DNA of 56,645 nucleotides from an uncultured Eubacteriales bacterium (GCA_934502885.1 CAKSUT010000016.1:1-56645); one strand, 5' to 3'. Positions 25,577-35,125 are shown, numbered from the stretch's first letter. The notes: generated by a model not told the origin, from the sequence alone. Made by a program: numbers and translations.

Positions 25577-26767
25577 TTATCTGTATTTTCCGGCGCCGTT
25601 CGACGACATAAGTATGTACTCATCCGTACCCGATGCGAAAACTCTCAATATAAGCGTATCGACAGAAATACTCGGCACGTTCTTTTCTTTAAGCTCCGCC
25701 TCTCCGGAGCGGTAGGTTATATTTCTGAAGTTAAGCTTTCCCGGTTCGAGTATGTACGCCGTGCTTCCGAAAACCGACATATCGAGTACGCCGCCGGCGA
25801 AGGTTTCGCTGTAGGACTCGTTTCCGCTTTCGGAAAATACACGGAGAGTTTCCGCGTCAGATATTCCCTCCGAAACGGTTATTGCCGTAAAACGGCCGCA
25901 GTTGAAGTATTTCATCACAGAGCCTTTGACAAAAGAGTTTCTCGCCAAAAGCTTTCCGTCGGAGTCAAAAACGCTGAGTGCTCTGTCCGAAAGCAGGAAA
26001 AAGCCGTTTTCCGTATACTCGGCAGCCATAGGAAACTCATCATTCAGCTTTACCGTCGCTTTCGGCTTTTCCTTTGAGGTGTCAAAGATGTTTATTTCGG
26101 TGACAAACTCGCCGTTCTCGACGGTGACTCCGGCAGTGAGAACCTCGTTTCCGTTCCCCGGCATATCGACGCAGGTTACGTTCTGCGTGGCGGACATCCA
26201 CCTAAAAACCTCCGCAAAGGAAGAATTGTATACAACAACACCGGATCTGTACGAGCTTTCAGCCGTTACAACGGCAAACGAACCGTCGTTGTTGATGCAC
26301 GCACTGAAAACTCCGTAAGGAAACTTTCCCTCGTACACGTTTGAAAAGGCATTGTAAATGTCAAGCTCCGTGCCGGCTACGTCATACGCAAGCGCAAACC
26401 TCTCCGAGGTTTTGAGCGCCGGGTTCGAGAAAGAGTGCGTGTCGCTTATAACGCGCAGACCGTTGAAGTCATAGGTTTCATACCCTTGTCTCGACAGAAG
26501 CGCGATATCTCCGCGCAGGTACGCCGCGCAAACGTTTCCCGAGGTTTTGAACGAAACCTGCATTGAGTCGCTCATCGAAACGGAGGAAACGTCGAAATCT
26601 ATATTTCTGAGTATATATTTGAAATTTTCCGAGGTTACGTCGTTTTTATACACGGTAAGACAGAGTATCACTATTGCCGTTATCAGAGCAAGACAGCCGA
26701 AACGCAATATCTTGAACACCCAGGCAACGAGCGCGTAGTAGTCCTTATCGGATATCTTATATCCCAT
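25577..26767 (-). CDS. DUF5711-like membrane-anchored beta-propeller protein
   Basis: The 396-residue protein has one N-terminal helix (about residues 20-42) after a short cytosolic start, then about 350 residues outside the membrane made of strand-rich repeats with Gly-Asp turns, such as LYDVAGTEL-type and DGSFAVVTAES blocks. This matches DUF5711, whose function is unknown. ATG 26767 follows GGAGG by ten bases and avoids overlap with truA; a longer frame would overlap truA by about 75 bases. Its place before cvpA and clp is typical of conserved clostridial gene order as I recall it, which I cannot verify here. Confidence 0.75.
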   Translation of the reverse strand: MGYKISDKDYYALVAWVFKILRFGCLALITAIVILCLTVYKNDVTSENFKYILRNIDFDVSSVSMSDSMQVSFKTSGNVCAAYLRGDIALLSRQGYETYDFNGLRVISDTHSFSNPALKTSERFALAYDVAGTELDIYNAFSNVYEGKFPYGVFSACINNDGSFAVVTAESSYRSGVVVYNSSFAEVFRWMSATQNVTCVDMPGNGNEVLTAGVTVENGEFVTEINIFDTSKEKPKATVKLNDEFPMAAEYTENGFFLLSDRALSVFDSDGKLLARNSFVKGSVMKYFNCGRFTAITVSEGISDAETLRVFSESGNESYSETFAGGVLDMSVFGSTAYILEPGKLNFRNITYRSGEAELKEKNVPSISVDTLILRVFASGTDEYILMSSNGAGKYR

Positions 26768-26807
26768 TCGGAAATAACCTCCAATCGTTAAATCTTCCTT
26801 TGCGGAA

Positions 26808-27554
26808 TCAGTAGAACACCTTATTAAGGTAAAGTCCGCACGCGGGCGCGGTATCTCCGGCAAAAGAACGGTCTTTTTTCTCAATTATGGCTGCGACAGC
26901 CCCCTCACCGAGACGTCCTTGAGCGCAGTCGATGTAGGTTCCGACCATTATGCGCACCATATTGTAAAGAAAGCCGTCTGCCGCGACAGTTACCGTCACA
27001 AGATTTCCGTCACGGTTCACCTTAAAATACTTGACGGTGCGCACGGGGTCTTCGGCGACTGTGGTCTTTGCACCCTGCGACATGAACGAGGAAAAGTCGT
27101 GCTTTCCGACAAACTCACGCTCACAGAAAGCCGCACGTTCAATGTCGAGAGTCCTCGGAACGAACATACATTTTCCGTCAAGAAAAGGGTTTCTGTAGTG
27201 TGCATTCCATATTTTGTAAACATACTCTTTACCGAGGCACGAATATCTTGCGTGAAAGCTGTCGTCCTTAAGCTCCGCAGAGCAAACCGCAACCGACGGC
27301 GGCAACTGTGCGTTAAGCGCCTTCGGAAGCTTATCCGGCGGTATACGTATACCCTCGGCGTCCGTGTGGCAGACATACATATTCGCATGGACGCCGGAAT
27401 CGGTTCTGCTGCATCCGGAAACATCCGGACGAAATCCGAGAACCTTGAAAAAGGCGTTCTGCAAGGTCTCCTGCACCGTTACGGCGTTCTTCTGAACCTG
27501 CCAGCCGTGAAAATACGTGCCGTCGTACATAATCGTAAATGCAATCTTTCCCAT
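26808..27554 (-). CDS. truA: tRNA pseudouridine(38-40) synthase
   Basis: TruA isomerises uridines 38-40 in the anticodon stem of many tRNAs. The 248-residue protein opens with the family pattern YDGTYFHGWQVQ and holds the catalytic aspartate in GCSRTDSGVHAN near residue 52. FLYNMVRIMVGTY near residue 198 is the C-terminal signature. Length is normal. It begins 16 bases after ecfT, a very common Firmicutes order, and is translated from the long operon. Confidence 0.95.
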   Translation of the reverse strand: MGKIAFTIMYDGTYFHGWQVQKNAVTVQETLQNAFFKVLGFRPDVSGCSRTDSGVHANMYVCHTDAEGIRIPPDKLPKALNAQLPPSVAVCSAELKDDSFHARYSCLGKEYVYKIWNAHYRNPFLDGKCMFVPRTLDIERAAFCEREFVGKHDFSSFMSQGAKTTVAEDPVRTVKYFKVNRDGNLVTVTVAADGFLYNMVRIMVGTYIDCAQGRLGEGAVAAIIEKKDRSFAGDTAPACGLYLNKVFY

Positions 27555-27570
27555 AACATCACCGTCGGCT

Positions 27571-28374
27571 TTACATTCTGTTGAGAATTATTACAGCGGC
27601 AAGAAGAAGCAGAAACATTATGAGCGCCGCGATATCGGACGGTTTGGTTTTGAAAACCTTAAGCTTTGTGCGTCCCTCTCCGCCGTGATATAGTCTGCAC
27701 TCCATAGCACACGCAAGCTCGTCAGCGCGTCTGAATGCCGAAACAAAAAGCGGTATGAGCACCGGAACAAGTGCCTTTGAGCGGTCAATGAGGCTTCCCT
27801 CTTCAAAGTTTGCGCCTCTCGACTTCTGTGCGGATATTATCTTGTCGGTTTCCTCAATAAGCGTAGGGATAAACCGAAGAGCGATAGACATCATCATGGA
27901 AAACTCATGCGTCGGCACACCAAGCTTTTTGAGGGGCGATATAAGACTTTCTATGGCGTCGGTGAGAGCGACGGGGGACGTTGTGTACGTAAGAAGCACA
28001 AAAGTTCCTATCACGAGAGACAAAAGTCTCACAATCATTTTTAATGCGGTCGCAACGCCCTCTGCATACACCGTTATCTTCCAGAAAGAGAAGAGAGGCG
28101 TCTCGCCGGACGTCCAGAAAAGATTGATTACCGCAGTGAAAACGATGATGAACGCAAGCGGCTTCACGCTTTTAAGCACCGTGTTTACGTTAATTCCCGA
28201 AAGCAGAACAAACAATACCGGTGCTGCTGCGATAAGAATATACGAATACGCACCCGATGCGGAAAACACGGCGGCAATGTACACCATAACCGACACGATT
28301 TTCACTCTCGGATCAAGCTTGTGTATTGGGGAATTTCCCGGGAAATACTGTCCCAGAGTCAAATCTTTAAGCAT
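27571..28374 (-). CDS. ecfT: ECF transporter transmembrane subunit T
   Basis: EcfT couples the ATPases EcfA1/A2 to interchangeable substrate-binding S proteins for vitamins and metals. The 267-residue protein opens with GQYFPGNSPIHKLDPRVK, the family start, has five to six helices, and the two coupling helices with SAQKSRGANFE near residue 165 and ACAMECRLYHGG near residue 225, which match the Ala-Arg-Gly-type motifs. The S component is not in this window, so this is a group II system shared by several S genes elsewhere. It starts two bases after ecfA2. Confidence 0.95.
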   Translation of the reverse strand: MLKDLTLGQYFPGNSPIHKLDPRVKIVSVMVYIAAVFSASGAYSYILIAAAPVLFVLLSGINVNTVLKSVKPLAFIIVFTAVINLFWTSGETPLFSFWKITVYAEGVATALKMIVRLLSLVIGTFVLLTYTTSPVALTDAIESLISPLKKLGVPTHEFSMMMSIALRFIPTLIEETDKIISAQKSRGANFEEGSLIDRSKALVPVLIPLFVSAFRRADELACAMECRLYHGGEGRTKLKVFKTKPSDIAALIMFLLLLAAVIILNRM

Positions 28375-28376
28375 AT

Positions 28377-29225
28377 CTATTTCCTTTTTATCTTAGGTAT
28401 CAGTTCGTCGAAAGCGTCATCGACGGTGTAAAGGGAGGTTTCGACGTCCATTCCCTTTTCCGAAAGCTCCGTCATAAGCTCCGTGACCTCGGGGAGACTG
28501 AGTCCGGCGTTTCGGAGTTTCTCTCCCTCGGAAAACACTTCTCTCGGCGTACCGTGCATGAGAAGCTTTCCCTCGTTCAGGACGAGAATTTTGTCCGAGT
28601 ATTCGGCGATATCCTCCATACTGTGGGAAATTATAACAAGCGTATTCCCTCTCTGCTTTCTGTAGCTTATGAGTCCGCCGAGTATTTCGCGGCGTCCGAC
28701 AGGGTCAAGTCCTGCGGCAGGTTCGTCAAGCACAAGCACCTTCGGATCCATTGCAATAACGCCGGCGATGGCAACTCTTCTCTTCTGACCGCCGGAAAGG
28801 TCGAACGGGGACTTATCGAGCATTTCCTCGGTTATTCCGGTAAACCTTGCGGCTTCGGCTACGCGGTCTCGGATTTCACTCTCCGAAAGCTTCATGTTTG
28901 TCGGTCCGAAGGCGATATCGCGTCTCACTGTTTCTTCAAAGAGTTGATATTCCGGATACTGAAACACAAGTCCGACATCAAAGCGTGTCTTTCTTCTGGA
29001 AGCGGCATTTTCGTTTATATCCTTGCCGTCAAGAAGTATTTTGCCGGCGTTCGGCTGAATAAGAGCATTCATCAGCTGTGAAAGAGTTGACTTTCCGGAG
29101 CCCGAATGACCTATTATGCCCGTTACCGTACCCTCTTCTATCTTAAATGAAACATCATCGACTGCGACCCGTCGGAATGGTGTGTTTTCACCGTAGACGT
29201 ATGTCACGTTCTGAAATTCTATCAT
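28377..29225 (-). CDS. ecfA2: ECF transporter ATP-binding protein A2
   Basis: The 282-residue ATPase carries Walker A GHSGSGKSTL (near residue 38), Q-loop FQYPEYQLFEET, signature LSGGQKRRVAIAG, Walker B VLVLDEPAAGLDP and a C-terminal extension typical of ECF ATPases. The FQYPEYQLFE sequence is typical of EcfA2 (CbiO2). It forms a heterodimer with EcfA1, encoded 37 bases upstream, and powers EcfT. Confidence 0.95.
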   Translation of the reverse strand: MIEFQNVTYVYGENTPFRRVAVDDVSFKIEEGTVTGIIGHSGSGKSTLSQLMNALIQPNAGKILLDGKDINENAASRRKTRFDVGLVFQYPEYQLFEETVRRDIAFGPTNMKLSESEIRDRVAEAARFTGITEEMLDKSPFDLSGGQKRRVAIAGVIAMDPKVLVLDEPAAGLDPVGRREILGGLISYRKQRGNTLVIISHSMEDIAEYSDKILVLNEGKLLMHGTPREVFSEGEKLRNAGLSLPEVTELMTELSEKGMDVETSLYTVDDAFDELIPKIKRK

Positions 29226-29262
29226 GCGGTGTTATCCTTTCGTAGGTAAATGCGAGAGTATC

Positions 29263-30138
29263 TCAGCTTCCGCTCTTTTCGGTTTCCGTCATGCCGAATA
29301 TCTCCTCAGCGGCTTCGTCGGCATTCAGCGGAGTGCGCACCTTTCGTCCCGACGCACTTGCAAGTCGAAGCGTGAGCATGGCTGACTGCGGCGCTTCAAG
29401 TCCCGTTTTCGCGAGCAAGCGCGTGTTCGAGAATATCTCGCGCGGAGAACCGTCAGCAAGTATCTTTCCGTCGTCAACAAGCACAACTCTGTCGGCAAGC
29501 GCCGCTTCGTTCATGTAGTGAGTTATCATAACGGCGGTAATGCCTCTTTCGCGGCGGAGTCTTTCGACGGTGCGCATTATTTCCTCACGCCCTCTCGGGT
29601 CGAGCATTGCGGTGGATTCATCGAAAATTATGCAGTCGGGAAGCATCGCGAGAACTCCCGCTATTGCGACTCTCTGCTTCTGACCGCCGGAGAGCTTGTG
29701 CGTATCGTGCTGTGCAAACTCCGTGAGTCCGACGACTTTAAGAGCATCATCCACCCTTTTCCGTATTTCCGCGGTGGGAACGCCGAGGTTTTCCGGTGCG
29801 AAAGCGACATCCTCCTCAACCACGGTTGCGACAAGCTGATTATCCGGGTTCTGGAACACCATGCCTGCCGTCTTTCTGATATCGAAGAAATGGCTCTCAT
29901 CCGAGGTGGAATAAGTGCCGCCGTCGGAACAGCTCACCTCAACGCATCCCTCGGACGGAGTGTATATTCCGCACATAAGCTTTGCAAGCGTTGATTTTCC
30001 GGAACCGTTGCGGCCGATAATTGCGGTGAAGCTTCCCCTCTCTATTTCGAGGCTTACTCCCTTTATTACGTCGCCCGTGCCGCCATCCTCGGAGGAATAT
30101 GCGTATTTTAAATTCTTTACTTTGATAATTGCATCCAT
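29263..30138 (-). CDS. ecfA1: ECF transporter ATP-binding protein A1
   Basis: The 291-residue ATPase has Walker A GRNGSGKSTLAK, Q-loop FQNPDNQLVATVVEEDVAFAPEN (typical of EcfA1), signature LSGGQKQRVAIAG and a Walker B of IIFDESTAMLDP, where the usual E-P becomes E-S as in many EcfA1 proteins. It partners EcfA2. ATG 30138 (MDAIIKVKNL) is chosen over a GTG five codons upstream, although the AAAGGTG site sits about 13 bases away. Confidence 0.95.
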   Translation of the reverse strand: MDAIIKVKNLKYAYSSEDGGTGDVIKGVSLEIERGSFTAIIGRNGSGKSTLAKLMCGIYTPSEGCVEVSCSDGGTYSTSDESHFFDIRKTAGMVFQNPDNQLVATVVEEDVAFAPENLGVPTAEIRKRVDDALKVVGLTEFAQHDTHKLSGGQKQRVAIAGVLAMLPDCIIFDESTAMLDPRGREEIMRTVERLRRERGITAVMITHYMNEAALADRVVLVDDGKILADGSPREIFSNTRLLAKTGLEAPQSAMLTLRLASASGRKVRTPLNADEAAEEIFGMTETEKSGS

Positions 30139-30180
30139 TGGGTCACGAAACACCTTTCGTTCTGTAGGTTTATAAGCGGC

Positions 30181-31062
30181 TTATTTTACTTCCCACCTTG
30201 CGGTAGCACCGGCAGGAAGAACAAGTCCCGATTCCTTTATCGGTATTCCTATCTCATCGCTCGTCACCTTTCCGCCGAAGGAGCGCTCCCTCATGCGAAG
30301 CTCAAGAAGACAACCGACGGTTGAAGCGGAAAGTCCCGTTGTGTACGAATTCACAATAACAAACAGAGGATTATCCGAGAGTACGCGGAGCGCAAGTGCT
30401 ATAAGCTCGTCTATTCCGTCCTCAAGCTTCCATATCTCGCCCGACGGTCCTCTGCCGTAGGACGGAGGATCCATAATGAGACCGTCATAGCGGCGTCCGC
30501 GGCGTATCTCACGCTCGAGAAACTTTTTGCAGTCGTCCACAATATATCTTATCGGTGCATCCGAGAGTCCGGATGCCGCGGCATTCTCCCTTGCCCATGC
30601 GACCATGCCCTTAGAGGCGTCAACATGGCAAACGGACGCTCCTGACTTGGCGCACGCAACGGTTGCGCATCCCGTATATCCGAAGAGGTTTATGACGGAT
30701 ATTTCGCGTCCTGCGTTTCTTATCTTTTCCGAAGCGTAATCCCAGTTTACCGCCTGCTCCGGGAACACTCCGGTATGCTTGAAGCCTGTCGGACGGACCT
30801 TAAAGGTGAGGTCCTTGTAGGCTATCTTCCAGCCGTCCTCCATGTGTTTCGGCGAGATATTCTTTATGTCCCACGAACCGCCGCCCTTCGAGGAGCGAAT
30901 ATATCTTGCGCCGCAGTTTCTCCAGAACGGATTTTTCTTCTCCGTTTTCCAAACCACCTGCGGATCGGGGCGAACAAGTACAGTATCTCCCCAGCGTTCG
31001 AGTCTTTCGCCGTCTGTGGCGTCTATCAGTTCGTAATCTTTCCAGTTATCGGATTTCCACAT
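30181..31062 (-). CDS. Class I SAM-dependent methyltransferase (RlmI/RlmK-like, probable rRNA methylase)
   Basis: The 293-residue protein ends in a Rossmann methyltransferase domain: NLFGYTGCATVACAKSGA binds SAM, CHVDASKGMVAWARENAAASG follows, and LIMDPPSYGRG is the catalytic DPPSYGRG of cytosine-5 or guanine-N2 rRNA methylases of the RlmI/RlmK group. The N-terminal 100 residues, with FKHTGVFPEQAVNWDY, match the oligomerisation region seen in Clostridia. It probably methylates 23S rRNA; the position is not known. It sits between the topoisomerase and ECF genes with gaps of 38 and 42 bases. Confidence 0.82.
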   Translation of the reverse strand: MWKSDNWKDYELIDATDGERLERWGDTVLVRPDPQVVWKTEKKNPFWRNCGARYIRSSKGGGSWDIKNISPKHMEDGWKIAYKDLTFKVRPTGFKHTGVFPEQAVNWDYASEKIRNAGREISVINLFGYTGCATVACAKSGASVCHVDASKGMVAWARENAAASGLSDAPIRYIVDDCKKFLEREIRRGRRYDGLIMDPPSYGRGPSGEIWKLEDGIDELIALALRVLSDNPLFVIVNSYTTGLSASTVGCLLELRMRERSFGGKVTSDEIGIPIKESGLVLPAGATARWEVK

Positions 31063-31100
31063 TACAGTGTCAGCCTTTCATAAGTTTTACAGAGTCTTAC

Positions 31101-33191
31101 TCAAATATCGGCAAGGTCGAGATACTTTGCGCCGTAAGCCGAGATAAAGTCCTTTCTTGCCGTTATGTCGTCGCCCAAAAGCGTATTGAACATAACCGAG
31201 GTTTTATACTCATCCTCCGGCGTTATCTGAATAAGCCTTCTCGTTCTCGGATCCATTGTTGTGAGCGACATCATTTCGGGTTCGTTTTCGCCGAGACCCT
31301 TTGAGCGCTGTATAGTATACTTTGCGTTTCCTATTTCAGCGAGTATTTCGGCTTTTTCCTTGTCGTTGTATGCAAAGCGTATCTTGTCCTTAGTCGATAT
31401 TTCATAAAGCGGCGACTCCGCGATATATATCTTTCCGAGCTTTATGAGTGTCGGGAGAAGTCGGTAGAACATTGTGAGGATAAGCGTTCTTATCTGATAT
31501 CCGTCCTCATCGGCATCGGTACAGATTATAATCTTGTTCCAACGCAGAGCGTCGAGGTCGAACTGAGAAAGCCCGGACTTGCCCTTTGACTTTATCTCGA
31601 CTCCGCAGCCGACGACCTTCAGAAGGTCGGTTATGATATCGCTCTTGAAAATCTTGTCGTAGCTGCTCTTTAGGCAGTTGAGCGTCTTTCCTCTTACCGG
31701 CATTACCGCCTGATAGTCGGGATCACGCGCAAGCTTTACCGAACCGAGTGCAGAGTCGCCCTCCACTATATAAAGCTCGCGCTTGCCGGAATCGCGGCTT
31801 CGGCAGTTTACGAACTTTTCGACGCGGTTCGATATATCGAGATTGCCCGTGAGCTTTTTCTTTATCGTGAGCCTTGCGCTCTCAGCGGACTCACGGCTTC
31901 TTTTGTTTACGAGTATCTGCGCCGCGACTCTTTCGGCTTCCTTGGGACGCTCCGCAAAGAAAACTTCGAGAGAGTGGTAGAAGAAGTCGGTCATCGCCTC
32001 GGTGATAAACGTATTGGTAATAGCCTTTTTGGTCTGGTTTTCGTAGGAGGTTCTCGTCGAGTGCGAGTTTACGACGAATATAAGGCAGTCCTGTATATCG
32101 TTGAACGAGATCTTCGATTCGTTTTTTGCGTATTTGTTGTTATTCTTCAGATAGTTGTCGAACGCCTTTGTGAACGCAGCTCTCGTCGCTTTATCGGGAG
32201 AGCCGCCGTGTTCGAGAAAACTCGAGTTGTGGTAATACTCAAGCAGACTTGTACGGTTTGAGAAACAGAACACCGCCTCAACACGGAGCTTATACTCGTC
32301 AAGGTCGCCTCTGTCTCTTCCCTGACGCTCGGTCTTTATATATCTCGGCGCGCTTATCGCATATGTGCGTGAGATATTTTCTTCTCGTTCGGCGTCATCG
32401 TCGGAGTCAAGCTTTTCGGAAACCTCCGCATCGTCGCTGTAGTCGGCTTCGGTCTCTCCTGCGGTTTCGGCGCCTATTATTTCGTTTACGTAGTCACGTA
32501 TGCCGTTTGCGTAGTAGTACTCTTTCTCGAAGATACTGCCGTCCTCCTCCTCAAATTTGAGGCAGAGATGAATACCGGCGTTTACTATCGACTGTCTTTT
32601 GAGAATATCTTCAAAGAACGAACGCGGCATCATTATATCGGTAAAAACTTTAATATCGGGCTTCCACGTCACTTTTGTTCCGGTACGCTTCTTCACAGGC
32701 GGCTCGACGACAAGTTCCCCTATCGGTTCGCCTTTCTCGAAAGATATCGAGGATTTTGCGTCCTTGGTGTAGCTCACGACGTTCATAAACTCCGAGGTAT
32801 ACTGCGTTGCACACGCACCGAGGCCGTTGAGACCGAGAGAAAACTCATAAGCCTCGCCGTCGTCGTTGTTGTACTTGCCTCCGGCATAAAGTTCGCAGTA
32901 GACAAGCTCCCAGTTGTATCTTCCCTCTTTTTCGTTCCATCCGAGAGGAACACCTCGTCCGAAGTCCTCGACCTCGAGGGTCATATCTTTCTTTACGGTT
33001 ACGAGTATTCTGTCTCCGTAGCCTTCACGCGCTTCGTCAATCGAGTTTGACAGTATTTCAAAAAACGAGTGTTCACAGCCCTCAAGACCGTCGGAGCCGA
33101 ATATTACGGCAGGTCTTTTTCTTACTCTGTCCGCACCCTTTAAGCTCGTTATGCTTTGGTTGCCGTATTCGCCGTTCTTTTTTTCAGCCAT
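31101..33191 (-). CDS. Type IIA DNA topoisomerase subunit B (ParE/GyrB-like)
   Basis: The 696-residue ATPase subunit has a GHKL domain: ILSNSIDEAREGYGD (usual DNSxDEA), EDFGRGVPLGW, a lid ending in SLGLNGLGACAT, and YENQTKKAI, the switch-lysine loop. A Toprim domain follows with YIVEGDSALGSVKLARD, ICTDADEDGYQIRTLILT and RSKGLGENEPEMM, so catalysis looks intact. Against textbook GyrB it has RKRPAVIFG for RKRPGMYIG and an acidic insert near residues 241-275. ATG 33191 follows AAGGAAG; a longer frame upstream crosses the promoter. It heads the ten-gene operon. The A subunit (ParC), often next door, is not in the window. It may be a ParE paralogue conserved in Clostridia. Confidence 0.9.
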   Translation of the reverse strand: MAEKKNGEYGNQSITSLKGADRVRKRPAVIFGSDGLEGCEHSFFEILSNSIDEAREGYGDRILVTVKKDMTLEVEDFGRGVPLGWNEKEGRYNWELVYCELYAGGKYNNDDGEAYEFSLGLNGLGACATQYTSEFMNVVSYTKDAKSSISFEKGEPIGELVVEPPVKKRTGTKVTWKPDIKVFTDIMMPRSFFEDILKRQSIVNAGIHLCLKFEEEDGSIFEKEYYYANGIRDYVNEIIGAETAGETEADYSDDAEVSEKLDSDDDAEREENISRTYAISAPRYIKTERQGRDRGDLDEYKLRVEAVFCFSNRTSLLEYYHNSSFLEHGGSPDKATRAAFTKAFDNYLKNNNKYAKNESKISFNDIQDCLIFVVNSHSTRTSYENQTKKAITNTFITEAMTDFFYHSLEVFFAERPKEAERVAAQILVNKRSRESAESARLTIKKKLTGNLDISNRVEKFVNCRSRDSGKRELYIVEGDSALGSVKLARDPDYQAVMPVRGKTLNCLKSSYDKIFKSDIITDLLKVVGCGVEIKSKGKSGLSQFDLDALRWNKIIICTDADEDGYQIRTLILTMFYRLLPTLIKLGKIYIAESPLYEISTKDKIRFAYNDKEKAEILAEIGNAKYTIQRSKGLGENEPEMMSLTTMDPRTRRLIQITPEDEYKTSVMFNTLLGDDITARKDFISAYGAKYLDLADI

Positions 33192-33237
33192 CAATCTATC
33201 TTCCTTTTCGTTTATATAATTACAATTTGAGCATTTT

Positions 33238-33266
33238 ATTATATCACACATATAGGTATAATTCAA
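33238..33266 (-). promoter_or_regulatory. Sigma-A promoter of the topoisomerase-ECF-Clp operon
   Basis: Minus strand: TTGAAT, 17 bases, TATAAT, ending 46 bases before ATG 33191. It is back to back with the plus-strand promoter at 33306, with 39 bases between the two -35 boxes. Confidence 0.8.
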
Positions 33267-33305
33267 GACATAATTTTAAACTTTTGCCCAAGACGGAACG
33301 CGCTC

Positions 33306-33334
33306 TTGACAAATTGACATTTTGGTAGTATAAT
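33306..33334 (+). promoter_or_regulatory. Perfect-consensus sigma-A promoter of the metallophosphoesterase gene
   Basis: TTGACA, 17 bases, TATAAT. The leader is about 35 bases long and holds a GCGGAGGGC ribosome binding site. Confidence 0.9.
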
Positions 33335-33376
33335 AATACAGTCTGAAAACTAAAACAAGCGGAGGGCATTATCATC

Positions 33377-35080
33377 ATGAGCAATTTCAACGATGAAAGC
33401 ATTATTCTGCGTTTCGGCATCGCAAGCGACGTACACGTCAGCGGAAGCTGGAACCAGCCGAGATCCAAAGCGAAGCTTGCACACATAATCGATGTGTTTG
33501 AAAAGGTTGCCGAGGACGGCAGCGGCGCACGCCTTGACGCTCTTCTCATAAACGGCGACCTTGTTGATTCGGTAAACTCTATTGGCAACGTATTCAAAAA
33601 CTACGGCACGAAGCTCGAACAGAACGTAAGGGAAATAACTCACGTTTCCGACTGTATACACGGCGAAGCTCTCGGCGGAGTCGGCAGAGGCATAGACGAC
33701 AGCACATATTTCTTCTACTCTCTCGGCAATCACGACGAGTCCGGCTGCGGCAGGACAGGCTACACCCCCGAAAAGGCAGGATATCCGTCCATGCACTCTG
33801 CGGCAATATTCGCGGCGGTGTTCTGCGGCTGGCAGTGCCGTGATGTACGTGAGGACAACACGGAATTTGAGGATTACATCCGCGACCTAACGGCACTTCG
33901 CGAAAGTAAGCAAGAAAACGCCAAGGCGGAATTTGAGGCGAAGTACGGAGTAAACGCCGACAACGCTCTCGCTCTCTTTGAAAAGTATTACGGACGCGAC
34001 ATTGCTCCCACAGACGATGATGCACTGCTTTACGGCAACCGCCACACTGTCATAAACGGCATTCACTTTGCCGCGCTCGAAACGTCGTGCAGTGAAAAAA
34101 CGGTATCGTTCTTTGAAAAAATCTGCGCCGAGTCGGTAAGCGAAGACCCGAAAAAGCCGATTTTCGCAATGACTCACTACAGAGTAAGAAACACAATATT
34201 CGAGAGTTCCGACGGGCTTGAAAGCCTCCGTCCGCTCCTCGAAAAGTATCCGCAGGTCGTTATCTGGTCAGGACACACTCACACTCCCCTTTTCCTTGAA
34301 AATGCGATTTGGCGCAAGGGTTTTACGTGCATTGACAGTTCCGTGGGCGCATATCTTTCAAACGGAAGCCTTATAGGTTCCATGAGTGAAACAGAACACC
34401 CGTACAATCTGCCGACAAAGGAATCGCACAACTTCGGAAACGGCTGCTATGCGGAAGTGGATTCGGAATACAATGTGAGAATAAACAGAATTGACCTTTA
34501 CCGCTCCTACAGCACCGATTACGGAAAATCCGACATATACAAGGGTATCGGCATATACGACGACTACGAAAGGCTCTCGGTTCTTCCTACCGTAGGCGGT
34601 GAAATAGAGAAAAATTCTCCCTGGATAATCGATAACCCTTATTTCAGGCGCACCTCCGAACCGACGGATCGTGCGGTATTCATCAGGAAGCCGTGGATTC
34701 TCTCGGACTTTGACGATAAAAATGCGGTTGTCCGCAATAATCTTCCGGTTGAAGCTCCGTCATTTGCGGATGATGCGGAGGTTGCGGTGAAGGTTCTCGG
34801 AGACGGCTTCGTCGATGTTGAATTTAACAGTGCCGAAAGCTCCGACATGGTATTCACCTACACGGTACGCTTCAAAAAGCTTTCCGATTCAGATGCCGAA
34901 GAGTGCTCGTACACACTCACAACCTATCCGCATATGTTCACCGATACGTCCGATATGCCGAAAAAGCAATATGCGCGTTTCGGCGGCTTTGATGACGGCG
35001 AAACCTACCTTATAGCAATAACCGCAAGTGACGTTCTCGGCGGTGAAAGCACTCCCCTTATCTCAAGCTTCACTGTCTAA
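33377..35080 (+). CDS. Calcineurin-like metallophosphoesterase with C-terminal beta domain
   Basis: The 567-residue protein has all five motifs of the dinuclear metallophosphoesterase fold: SDVH near residue 18, NGDLVD near 60, LGNHDE near 117, FAMTHYR near 265 and SGHTHTP near 303, so it should be active. After about residue 330 comes a beta-rich region of 230 residues ending in a fibronectin-III or Ig-like domain. No signal peptide is seen, so it acts in the cytosol or leaves by another path. The substrate may be a nucleotide, phospholipid or phosphoprotein. No terminator follows, so transcription may run into the infC leader. Confidence 0.85.
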   Translation: MSNFNDESIILRFGIASDVHVSGSWNQPRSKAKLAHIIDVFEKVAEDGSGARLDALLINGDLVDSVNSIGNVFKNYGTKLEQNVREITHVSDCIHGEALGGVGRGIDDSTYFFYSLGNHDESGCGRTGYTPEKAGYPSMHSAAIFAAVFCGWQCRDVREDNTEFEDYIRDLTALRESKQENAKAEFEAKYGVNADNALALFEKYYGRDIAPTDDDALLYGNRHTVINGIHFAALETSCSEKTVSFFEKICAESVSEDPKKPIFAMTHYRVRNTIFESSDGLESLRPLLEKYPQVVIWSGHTHTPLFLENAIWRKGFTCIDSSVGAYLSNGSLIGSMSETEHPYNLPTKESHNFGNGCYAEVDSEYNVRINRIDLYRSYSTDYGKSDIYKGIGIYDDYERLSVLPTVGGEIEKNSPWIIDNPYFRRTSEPTDRAVFIRKPWILSDFDDKNAVVRNNLPVEAPSFADDAEVAVKVLGDGFVDVEFNSAESSDMVFTYTVRFKKLSDSDAEECSYTLTTYPHMFTDTSDMPKKQYARFGGFDDGETYLIAITASDVLGGESTPLISSFTV

Positions 35081-35125
35081 ATATGTTGACAAAATGTTAA
35101 ATCAGAGAAAAATGTAAAAAAGTTC

